Positions 43,348-52,494 of a stretch of 64,000 nt of DNA are shown here, in pieces (position 1 is the stretch's first letter; each line of letters begins with the position of its first letter). The notes below the pieces were generated by a model, which saw only the letters and a list, made by a program, of their open reading frames with translations, was not told the DNA's origin and did no database searches. A program made the position numbers and the translations under genes. The DNA is taken from assembly GCA_964646205.1 (NCBI GenBank), contig CAZYAZ010000006.1, forward strand, positions 1 to 64,000. The letters are read 5' to 3'. Origin of the DNA: UBA8437 sp964646205 (lineage in GTDB: Bacteria; Planctomycetota; Planctomycetia; Planctomycetales; Planctomycetaceae).

Positions 43348-44694
43348 TCAGCGAATATACCGGATGCGTCCGAGGTCGGGAATGCGGATGTGTCGGGGCT
43401 TGTCGTTGAATGGGACCTGCCACTGCGTGGAGGGCAGATGGACCAGCAGGGGCCGCCCGATCACCAGTCTTCGTGGTACGGCCGGATGACGCCACGACCG
43501 GCTGTCCAGCGAGACGGGGCTGTTGTCTCCGAGCATGAAATACTCGTCCAAGCCAAGTTGCCAGGCCGAGGTGGTGGCGTGTTGTCCCTTGGTGCCGCGG
43601 TAGTACACGTCGCGGTCGATGCGGACGTTGTGGATTTCGAGATCCCCGGCCGAGGCACCCAGTTTCAACAGGTCTCCCGAAAAATTTTCGTCGCGACGTG
43701 GTGATTCCGAGAGTGCGACTGGCGGGAGTACCAATCGTCCGTCGATCGCGGCTCGCAAAGTCCGATCGATGGTGGACAATTCGAATTTCTGGCGAGTGCC
43801 CGGTTCGACGGTTTTCAGCGAGGTGGATTTCAGTTGGCGTCCATTGATCTCCAGCCACTGCGTCCGGCTGGCGGGATCCCGGGACCAGGACACGCGGTGT
43901 TGGCCGTTGTCCAGTGTGATGGTCAGGCGGGCCGGGGTCCCGCTGGAGAGTGTCTCGAGTGTCACCAGCACCTCTCCGACCGTGCGGGTTCTTGATCTTG
44001 GTTCCCGTGGGTTGTAACCGTAGCGGTCACGGATCGCGCCGCCCGACTGGATGTCGTGGTGGTGATAGGTCAACCAACTGGTCGAGTCGGCCATTGCCGC
44101 AAAGTGAAAGCCGTTGGCGTGCTCGGACCATCCCGGACCGGGCGTCCACCGCCTGGGGCCGCTGTCTGGTCGGTACCGGTCGTCGTAGACAGCGATGGCC
44201 AACCCGCGTTGTTGCTTGAGTGTCTTCCGGCAGAGTCGACCGTTGGCGTAGATGTTGCCGCCGATGATCTGGATCGATTCGCCCGGCAGTCCAACCGCCC
44301 GTTTGACAAAGGCGGTGGTGGCCTGGTCGGGCCGTCGGAACACCATGGGTTCCCAGCGGCCGACATCCGAGAAGAGCCAGGGCAACTTGTGCACCAGCAA
44401 CTGGTCGCCCTCGTTACGCGGTACGGTGGAGACGTCGATACCTGTCCGTCCGCAATTGATGCAGGTGGCCACGCGGGGCCGCGTCGCGGGACCGTCGATA
44501 TCGGTGCCGCGGGCGAAGTGGAAACCACAGCCGGGGCAAACGACTTGCTTGTGGAATCCGAGCAGGTGAGGGGCCATCGATCCGGTCGAGATCAGGAAAC
44601 CCTCAACGAGAAACCCTTTCAGCAGGGACACCGAAATGGCCGTGCAGGCGATCAGTTCCACCAGACCCCGGATCGCGCTGCCGCGGCGTGGCAT
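43348..44694 (-). CDS. lepB: Signal peptidase I with zinc-ribbon and lectin-like inserts (upstream copy)
   Basis: 448 residues. N-terminal segment (LVELIACTAISVSLLKGFLVEGFLI) anchors it; catalytic Ser39 in STGSMAPHL, Lys131 in AFVKRAVGLPGES, and late box MLGDNSPVSLDSRSW. A cysteine-paired insert lies after the Ser (Cys53/Cys56, Cys78/Cys81). A second insert of about 210 residues with beta-rich segment (GEVLVTLETLSSGTPARLTITLDNGQHRVSW) precedes the late box. Both catalytic residues are kept, so it should be active. Its ATG abuts the lepA stop (44695-44697), and its stop lies 61 bases before the ATG of the next copy. The two copies share layout but little sequence. Confidence 0.9.
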   Translation of the reverse strand: MPRRGSAIRGLVELIACTAISVSLLKGFLVEGFLISTGSMAPHLLGFHKQVVCPGCGFHFARGTDIDGPATRPRVATCINCGRTGIDVSTVPRNEGDQLLVHKLPWLFSDVGRWEPMVFRRPDQATTAFVKRAVGLPGESIQIIGGNIYANGRLCRKTLKQQRGLAIAVYDDRYRPDSGPRRWTPGPGWSEHANGFHFAAMADSTSWLTYHHHDIQSGGAIRDRYGYNPREPRSRTRTVGEVLVTLETLSSGTPARLTITLDNGQHRVSWSRDPASRTQWLEINGRQLKSTSLKTVEPGTRQKFELSTIDRTLRAAIDGRLVLPPVALSESPRRDENFSGDLLKLGASAGDLEIHNVRIDRDVYYRGTKGQHATTSAWQLGLDEYFMLGDNSPVSLDSRSWRHPAVPRRLVIGRPLLVHLPSTQWQVPFNDKPRHIRIPDLGRIRYIR

Positions 44695-46497
<1,803 letters not shown>

Positions 46498-46572
46498 GGC
46501 GGGCGGCATCCTAGCGAACGGGTCGACGTGGGTCGAGATGACCGGAGGTGACTTGGCGGACGAAACGCTTGG

Positions 46573-47349
46573 TTAGCCGCCCTGCCCACTCCGCAGTCGT
46601 TCGAATGCGTCGGTGGCACCGTCGAGGCCCAGGTGGGCAATGGTGCCGATGTTGATAAACCGGTAGCCAACGTCTCTCCACCGAGCAACGTGGTCGAAGC
46701 CAACGTCGGTGATTCCGGCCGGTTTACCGAATTGGGCCACCCGTTCGGGGAATCCATCGAGGATCTTGACCACGTCAGGGTGCCGTGGTTGTCCGATCAC
46801 ACCCATCGAGGCGGCGATGTCCTGCGGGCCGGCGAAGACAATATCGACACCCTCGACGGCTGCGATCTCGTCGACGTTTTCCAGGCCCTCGGGAGATTCG
46901 ATCTGGACGATTACGGCTGTTTCCGAATTGGCGACCGGGAGATAATCGCTCCAGTCGACGTTCATCATCATCGGCCATAGCGGCGAGACCCCGCGAGATC
47001 CCTCGGGTGGGTACTTGCAGTACTCGACGGCCAGCTTCGCTTGTTCGGCCGTGTCGATCTGGGGCACCATGATGGTGCTGGCGCCAATGTCGAGCGCTTT
47101 CTTGATCCAGTTGGAATCGAGGCCCGGCACCCGGATCATGGGCGAGACATCGGCCTGGCGGCAGATGATTGGAACCCAGCGAACCTCGTTCGGCCCGTAG
47201 GCACGGTGCTCAAGATCGATCCAGAGAAACTCGGGACCGGTGTCGACCGAGAGTTTGGCGAGAATGTCAGAACAATCGGGAAGAGCGACGCCCCAGGCGA
47301 CTTGCCCCTCTTCGAGAGCTCGCTTGACCGGATTGATGAAATCAACCAA
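46573..47349 (-). CDS. HpcH/HpaI-type aldolase
   Basis: 258 residues starting at a TTG (47349). Class II pyruvate/2-keto-acid aldolase family: begins FINPVKRALEEGQVAWGVALPDCSDI, with metal or substrate-binding motifs WIDLEHRAYG, QIESPEGLENVDEI and VDIVFAGPQDIAASMGVIG. GGGAGG about nine bases before the TTG supports this start; the frame continues upstream to 47490 but only as the shadow of the overlapping zinc-ribbon gene. Its first eight bases overlap that gene's stop. The natural substrate is unknown; the dehydrogenase gene a little upstream could use a 2-keto or 2-hydroxy acid related to it (inference). Confidence 0.88.
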   Translation of the reverse strand: MVDFINPVKRALEEGQVAWGVALPDCSDILAKLSVDTGPEFLWIDLEHRAYGPNEVRWVPIICRQADVSPMIRVPGLDSNWIKKALDIGASTIMVPQIDTAEQAKLAVEYCKYPPEGSRGVSPLWPMMMNVDWSDYLPVANSETAVIVQIESPEGLENVDEIAAVEGVDIVFAGPQDIAASMGVIGQPRHPDVVKILDGFPERVAQFGKPAGITDVGFDHVARWRDVGYRFINIGTIAHLGLDGATDAFERLRSGQGG

Positions 47350-47761
47350 GAGACCCGGCCTCCCGAGCCGCCGATGCGGCTTCGACGGCCGCCTGGGCCG
47401 AACTGCCGGCGTCGACGACCGGAGCCGACTCGGCCAGCTTCGTTGCCGCGGCTGTGGCCGCCCCGGCACCATCGATTTTACCCAGGGCACTGGCCAAATC
47501 GGACAGGACGCTGCGTGGCACCGCGACGAGTTCCTCGGTGGCTGTCGTCTCGGCGGTGGCTTCCTCGGCGGCCTCGTCGGTCCCCGAATCGGCTCGTTGG
47601 CCCATCAGTCGCTTGGCCAATCCGACGTGGTTGGAAACGACTCGGTCAAAGGTGGCTCCACAGAAAGTGCAGCTCACAACCAGGGGATCTTCGACGTGGA
47701 CCTTGCAACCACCACAGCGGATGGTGTGAAGATCGACAATCAGCGAGGCGGTTTCCGTCAT
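47342..47761 (-). CDS. Zinc-ribbon protein with Ala/Glu-rich tail
   Basis: 139 residues from the ATG at 47761. The N-terminal 45 residues contain IRCGGCKVHV and VSCTFCGATF, four cysteines as two CxxC pairs 12 residues apart: a short zinc ribbon. The remaining two-thirds is Ala/Glu/Thr/Ser-rich and probably helical or disordered. It lies between a dehydrogenase gene (44 bp upstream) and the aldolase it overlaps. No known family; DNA/RNA or protein binding is the broad expectation for such ribbons. Confidence 0.72.
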   Translation of the reverse strand: MTETASLIVDLHTIRCGGCKVHVEDPLVVSCTFCGATFDRVVSNHVGLAKRLMGQRADSGTDEAAEEATAETTATEELVAVPRSVLSDLASALGKIDGAGAATAAATKLAESAPVVDAGSSAQAAVEAASAAREAGSLG

Positions 47762-47805
47762 GACGGGTGACTCGGCGTTTTACGGACTGGAGAAAAGGCG
47801 AAGTG

Positions 47806-48798
47806 TTACCAGGACCACGAGGCCTGGACGTCGGAATTGACGACCGCTGGGCCGGGCCAATTGCCCTCGTACAACGTGGCAATACAGTCGGCCGCTTCGT
47901 TGGCCATGTCCTGGATACTGGTTGTGTCGGCTCCTGCCAGGTGCGGGCTGACCACGATATTGTCCAACTGGAACAGGGGGTTGTCCGACGAGGCGGGTTC
48001 CTGCTCAAAGACATCCAGCCCGGCAGCGGCCAGTGGCCCGTTCTGCAATGCCTCGTACAGAGCGCTCTCGACGATGATTCCACCCCGTGCCGTATTGATG
48101 ATCACGCTTCCGGACTTCATGTTCGACAGCACCGTCGCATCAAACAGGCCGCGGGTTTCGTCGTTGAGCGGGCAGTGGATGCTGATGGCATCGCTTCGTG
48201 ACAACAGGGTGTCGAAGTCGACCAGCTCGATTCCCTGCTCGGTGCAGAAGGATTCGTCGGGGTACTTCTCGGTTGCGATCACCGTCATACCCAGCGAGGC
48301 ACACCGCACGGCCATGCTGCGGCCAATGCGTCCCAGGCCGAAGACACCCATTGTCTGCCCACGGATCGGCCGCATCGGCTCGGTGCTCCAGCCACCGGAT
48401 CGGACCAGTTTGTCGTGTAGGGCGACCCGCTTGGAGACGCCAAAGAGCAGTGCCAACGCCTGCTCGGCCACCGCGGCGTGGTTGGCCGTTGGAGTGATCG
48501 TGACCACGCGGCCCAGCCGGGTGGCCGCCGGGATATCGACGCGGTCAAACCCGACACCGCAGCGGGCAATCACCCGCAGTCCCGGGCAGCCCTCGAGGAC
48601 CTCGGATGTCAATTTCTCACCACCGGCCAAGATCGCATCGATACCCTCGAGTCCGGCGATCGTTTCTGCCGGCGTTCGGCCACGTGTGAACGTGGAATCT
48701 GCGGGGTAGCGGACCTCGAAACCAGCCTCCAGCAGACGATCGACGTGGGGACCGGGCTGCTCGAAAAGGGCTTCGGGAGTGATCAGTGCGGTGGGCAT
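47806..48798 (-). CDS. D-2-hydroxyacid dehydrogenase (phosphoglycerate dehydrogenase-like)
   Basis: 330 residues from ATG 48798 (MPTALITPEALFEQPGP). NAD-binding fold with GLGRIGRSMAVR. Catalytic set of the family: Arg in VIARCGVGFDRVD, Glu in CPLNDETRGLFD, His in VVSPHLAGADTTS. No ACT domain follows, and the length fits single-domain relatives, so 3-phosphoglycerate is possible but not assured. Same strand and 44 bp before the zinc-ribbon and aldolase genes. A longer reading to 48855 is rejected. Confidence 0.9.
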   Translation of the reverse strand: MPTALITPEALFEQPGPHVDRLLEAGFEVRYPADSTFTRGRTPAETIAGLEGIDAILAGGEKLTSEVLEGCPGLRVIARCGVGFDRVDIPAATRLGRVVTITPTANHAAVAEQALALLFGVSKRVALHDKLVRSGGWSTEPMRPIRGQTMGVFGLGRIGRSMAVRCASLGMTVIATEKYPDESFCTEQGIELVDFDTLLSRSDAISIHCPLNDETRGLFDATVLSNMKSGSVIINTARGGIIVESALYEALQNGPLAAAGLDVFEQEPASSDNPLFQLDNIVVSPHLAGADTTSIQDMANEAADCIATLYEGNWPGPAVVNSDVQASWSW

Positions 48799-49045
48799 GG
48801 GTGAAACACAAATTGGGGAGAGGGACGGTCCAGAACCGGGCTGTCGGTCGGACACGAAACCCTGTTCTACGAGTTCAACCTGCTGTTTGCAACTGCCGCC
48901 AGCGGCCCATCAGGTTGCCCGATCGGCCGGTGGACTTGGGAACTCCCGTGGAGGTTTGGAGCAGTTCTGCACTTGTTTTTCCTGATTGGGCAATCGCACA
49001 ATCGACCCGCAACGTTGGTCAGAAGTACGAGAAGCAGAGGATTCG

Positions 49046-49318
49046 ATGTCTCAAGATCCGAATACTGGGGCCTCTCCCGGTGGCGGTGAGATGACCATCT
49101 CGTGCTTGCACTGCGGTGCTGATACCCCACTGAGCTCGACAGTTTGTATCAACTGTGGCAACCCACTGGATTCGGTTGATCCGCAGTGGGCGGTGTCTTC
49201 GTCGTCTGAAGGTGGTGGCTGGACGAAAGCTTTGACCGGAATCGGTTGCGCGATCCTGGTCGTCGTCGCCGCGGGAGCTGCCTTCTTTGTCGGCTGTGCG
49301 ATGATTTTCCGTATTTAG
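49046..49318 (+). CDS. Zinc-ribbon protein with one C-terminal membrane helix
   Basis: 90 residues from the ATG at 49046, with AGAGG six bases upstream. The N-terminal part has ISCLHCGADTPLSSTVCINCGNPL, a typical CxxC...CxxC zinc ribbon of the DUF7577 or zinc_ribbon_2 look, and the last 28 residues form a hydrophobic anchor (GIGCAILVVVAAGAAFFVGCAMIF). Tail-anchored zinc-ribbon peptides occur widely with unknown roles. It is 18 bp before the radical SAM gene and may be part of its operon. Confidence 0.78.
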   Translation: MSQDPNTGASPGGGEMTISCLHCGADTPLSSTVCINCGNPLDSVDPQWAVSSSSEGGGWTKALTGIGCAILVVVAAGAAFFVGCAMIFRI

Positions 49319-49336
49319 GACCCTGCGAACCCAGCC

Positions 49337-50848
49337 ATGTCGATGCCGTTGCGTGATCACACGTTCCTCGGGATGACCCAGAGTCTGTGTCCGGAGTGCC
49401 TGGGGTTGGTGCCGGCAAAGATCATCGAGCGAGATGGCCGGGTTTACTTCCGCAAGCACTGTCCGACCCATGGGTCTCGCGAGGATTTTGTCTGCGGAGA
49501 CGTGAACAGTTTTGATCGACTCGAGTTCAGTGTTCCCGGCAAGGTGCCCCGGCAGGTGGGCGTCACGGCGACCGGGGCGGGTTGTCCTCACGAGTGCGGG
49601 TTGTGCACCGAGCACGAACAGCACACCTGCGTGGGCCTGGTCGAGATCACCGGCTCCTGCAATCTCGAGTGTCCAATGTGCTACGCCGCGAGCGGTCCCG
49701 GCGGTCAGCATCTCTCGCTCGAGGAGACCATCGCCTCGATCGACCGGCTGGTTGAGGTCGAGGGGCGTCCCGAGGTGCTGCAACTCTCGGGAGGTGAACC
49801 GACGATTCATCCCGATTTCCTTGAGATTCTCGATTACGCGTGCGGCCAGCCGATCGACATCGTGATGATCAACACCAACGGGGTGCGATTTGCCCGCGAC
49901 GGAGAGTTTCTCGATGCGGTGTCTCGTTATCGTGATCGCCTGGAGATCTACCTGCAGTTTGACGGTTTCCGCGAGTCGACCTACGAGTCGTTGCGTGGGG
50001 AACCGTTGGCGGCGACAAAGCAGGCCGCGGTCGAGGCCCTGGGCGAGGCGGGACTGCGGACCACGTTGGTCACGACCATCCAGGGGGGCGTCAACGAGGA
50101 CGAACTGGGGGCGATCATCGAGTTTGGCCTGGACCGGTCGTGGATCACCGGTGTCAGCTTGCAACCGGCCACCTACAGCGGGCGGCACGTTTTGCCCGAG
50201 ACCATCGAGGGACGGGTGACGTTTCCCGAGGTGGTCAAGCTGATCGAGGAGCAGACGGACGGGCTGTTCGTGACCGATGATTTCATGCCGCTGCCGTGTG
50301 CTCACCCCAACTGCCACACTCTCACCTATGCCTATCGCTCGGGTGGCCAGGTGATGCCGTTGATGCGGATCATCGATGCGCGGGAGCACAGCGACCTGTT
50401 GGCCAATGGGATCACTTTCAACCGTCCGCGGGCCCGCCAGTTGATCGAGACGTATCTTGGGCGACTGGGCTATTGCGGTCCCGAGGGCTGTTCGGTTCCG
50501 GGGTCGGCAGAGGAACTTCCCGTGCCGGAACTCCCGCTCCTGGCCGGTCAACCGATCACGCCGTCTGGACCCGGCAGTGTCATGGAACCGTTGGCCCTGG
50601 AATTTCTCCAGCGAGGTCTCTCCGAGAAACTCGATCCGTCCGACGTGTTTCGTATCACGATCACGTCATTCCTGGACGCCTACAATTTCGACGTGCGGCG
50701 CGTGATGAAGTGCTGCATCCACCACGTGCTGCCTTCCGGCCACGTGATTCCCTTCTGTGCCTACAACGTGCTCTACCGCGAGGGCCACGTGCCGTTGCCG
50801 ACCCTGGACCGGTTGACCGAACTGACCGTTGACTCGTCCGAAAGTTGA
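49337..50848 (+). CDS. Radical SAM protein of the tetraether-synthase/MJ0619 type
   Basis: 503 residues. Radical SAM core cluster CNLECPMC (Cys108, Cys112, Cys115), with SGGEPTIHPDF later. N-terminal region has SLCPECL (Cys18, Cys21), KHCPTHG (Cys42) and a second CPHECGLC pattern (Cys83, Cys87, Cys90), and the C-terminus has MKCCIHHVLPSGHVIPFCAYN. This set of extra cysteines, for further iron-sulfur clusters, marks the MJ0619/Tes group, whose archaeal members join lipid chains to make tetraether lipids. A lipid or tail-carbon substrate is therefore suspected, not shown. Its TGA overlaps the Lgt-like gene. The ATG used is 19 bases after the zinc-ribbon gene. Confidence 0.86.
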   Translation: MSMPLRDHTFLGMTQSLCPECLGLVPAKIIERDGRVYFRKHCPTHGSREDFVCGDVNSFDRLEFSVPGKVPRQVGVTATGAGCPHECGLCTEHEQHTCVGLVEITGSCNLECPMCYAASGPGGQHLSLEETIASIDRLVEVEGRPEVLQLSGGEPTIHPDFLEILDYACGQPIDIVMINTNGVRFARDGEFLDAVSRYRDRLEIYLQFDGFRESTYESLRGEPLAATKQAAVEALGEAGLRTTLVTTIQGGVNEDELGAIIEFGLDRSWITGVSLQPATYSGRHVLPETIEGRVTFPEVVKLIEEQTDGLFVTDDFMPLPCAHPNCHTLTYAYRSGGQVMPLMRIIDAREHSDLLANGITFNRPRARQLIETYLGRLGYCGPEGCSVPGSAEELPVPELPLLAGQPITPSGPGSVMEPLALEFLQRGLSEKLDPSDVFRITITSFLDAYNFDVRRVMKCCIHHVLPSGHVIPFCAYNVLYREGHVPLPTLDRLTELTVDSSES

Positions 50849-51576
50849 CCGTGACAGGTCGAATCATTTACGCGGCGATCATGCTGGCCGCCGTGGCCAT
50901 CGCGGGCTGGCTGTCCGGAGGACGACAGGTCCGGCTGGGGCTCTCGTTGCGTCAGCGGTTGCTGATCGGACTGGGAGGATTCACCGGTGCCTTCCTGGCG
51001 GCTAAGTTGCCCTTCGTGCTCTCGTATTTCGTCGAGGGTGATTGGCCGGCGGTGTTCAGTGGCCGCGCGCTGTTTTCCGATGGCAAGACGATCATGCTGG
51101 GATTGGCCGGAGGCTACTTTGGAGTCGAAGCCGGCAAGTGGTACAGCGGAGTCAAGATCGGCACCGGCGACAGTTTCGCGGTGGCGATTCCCGTGGCGGT
51201 CGCGATCGGGCGGCTGGCCTGTTTCTCCAACGGCTGCTGCTACGGGGTGGTGACCGGTTTGCCGTGGGGCGTCGATTTCGGTGACGGCGTTTTGCGGCAT
51301 CCGACCCAGATCTACGAGTCGTTGTTCCACCTGGGATGTGCCGTTGTCCTGTGGGGATTGCGTCGCGACGGATTGCTGGCCGGACACCTGTTCAAGCTCT
51401 ACCTGGTGTCCTACTCGGTTTTTCGGTTTGTTACCGAGTGGGTGCGTCCCGAGGCGAAGCTCTGGGGTGGTTGGACTGGCTACCAGTGGGCGGCGGTCGT
51501 GATGGTCGTGGTTTTTGGAGCCCTGTGGTGGTACGAGTCGCGGGCTGGCGAGCGTGATGCCGAGGGGGTAGGCTAG
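50845..51576 (+). CDS. Prolipoprotein diacylglyceryl transferase-like membrane protein (Lgt family)
   Basis: 243 residues, about seven hydrophobic segments. Lgt family landmarks: AIGRLACFSNGCCYG (Arg of the GRxxxFxxG motif), HPTQIYES and the late VSYSVFRFVTEWVRPE with its second conserved Arg. The segment that in E. coli Lgt holds the conserved His-Gly-Gly reads LGLAGGYFG here, with Ala in the His position, so this is a divergent member. Start is TTG 50845 (overlapping the radical SAM stop) or GTG 50851; neither has a Shine-Dalgarno, suggesting coupled translation. It may modify lipoproteins or transfer a lipid unit; a standard lgt elsewhere in the genome would favour the latter. Confidence 0.8.
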   Translation: MTVTGRIIYAAIMLAAVAIAGWLSGGRQVRLGLSLRQRLLIGLGGFTGAFLAAKLPFVLSYFVEGDWPAVFSGRALFSDGKTIMLGLAGGYFGVEAGKWYSGVKIGTGDSFAVAIPVAVAIGRLACFSNGCCYGVVTGLPWGVDFGDGVLRHPTQIYESLFHLGCAVVLWGLRRDGLLAGHLFKLYLVSYSVFRFVTEWVRPEAKLWGGWTGYQWAAVVMVVVFGALWWYESRAGERDAEGVG

Positions 51577-51711
51577 CATCGGTTTCCACCAGTCATGGCG
51601 AATTACCGGACAGCCGGTTTTTCGGTGCGGTGGCAGGCTCAATCGAGCGACCGTTCATGCCGACCGGGCATGCCGCGGATCGCGTATCCAACCCGGTCGG
51701 AGTACACAGGC

Positions 51712-52473
51712 ATGCGACAACTGACTCTTTCATTGATTCTTGGGTTCGCGGTCGTGTTGTCGGCAATCGTACCGGCTGCGTATGGGCAGAACGCCAAAGC
51801 GAAGAAGGCCGCGACCGGGCCGGTTCTGAAGACCAATCGAGACAAGGCGAGCTACGCGATCGGGCTTCAGATCGGGCAGGCTCTCAAGCGACAGGGACTG
51901 GAGATTGATCCCAAGCTGCTGGCCGCCGGAATCTCTGACACTCTTTCCGGTAAGAAACCCGCCCTGACCGACCAACAACTCCAGGCGGCTCTGGCGGAAT
52001 TCCAGAAGGAGATGCAGGCCCAGTCGGCTGCCAAGAGCAAGGCCGCCGCCGAGAAAAACAAGAAGGCTGGTGTCGCGTTTTTGGCTGCCAATGCCAAGAA
52101 GACGGGCGTCAAGACGACCAAGAGCGGCCTGCAGTACTCCGTGCTCCGTGCTGGCAAGGGAGTTCGGCCCAAGGCGACCGATACGGTCGAGGTGCATTAC
52201 CGGGGCAAGTTGATCGACGGGTCGGTCTTCGACGAATCTTTCAAGGGCAAGGTGCCGGCCAAGGCGGACCAGACGGTCAAGTTTGCCGCCAACCGTGTGA
52301 TCAAGGGTTGGACCGAAGCGTTGCAGCTGATGAATGTTGGTTCGGTCTACCGGTTGGTGATTCCCTCGGAACTTGGATATGGCACCCGGGGCGCCGGACA
52401 GGACATCGGTCCGAACTCGGTGCTGGTCTTCGAGGTGCACCTGCTGGGAATTGAAGCGAGCAAAAAGAAATAG
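51712..52473 (+). CDS. Secreted FKBP-type peptidyl-prolyl isomerase
   Basis: 253 residues from ATG 51712 with signal peptide (LSLILGFAVVLSAIVPAAYG). An FKBP-N dimerisation region (YAIGLQIGQALKRQGLEIDPKLLAAGISD) and a Lys/Ala-rich helical stretch precede the FKBP domain (TVEVHYRGKLIDGSVFDESF, then LGYGTRGAGQDIGPNSVLVFEVHLLGI). Arrangement as in FkpA/Mip periplasmic folding helpers. The conserved Asp and aromatic residues of the active site are visible in GSVFDESF and the PSELGYG loop. The reading from 51595 lacks a signal peptide and is rejected. It is 21 bp before the symporter gene. Confidence 0.93.
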   Translation: MRQLTLSLILGFAVVLSAIVPAAYGQNAKAKKAATGPVLKTNRDKASYAIGLQIGQALKRQGLEIDPKLLAAGISDTLSGKKPALTDQQLQAALAEFQKEMQAQSAAKSKAAAEKNKKAGVAFLAANAKKTGVKTTKSGLQYSVLRAGKGVRPKATDTVEVHYRGKLIDGSVFDESFKGKVPAKADQTVKFAANRVIKGWTEALQLMNVGSVYRLVIPSELGYGTRGAGQDIGPNSVLVFEVHLLGIEASKKK

Positions 52474-52494
52474 GTCACCAGTTCTCCAGGAGGC

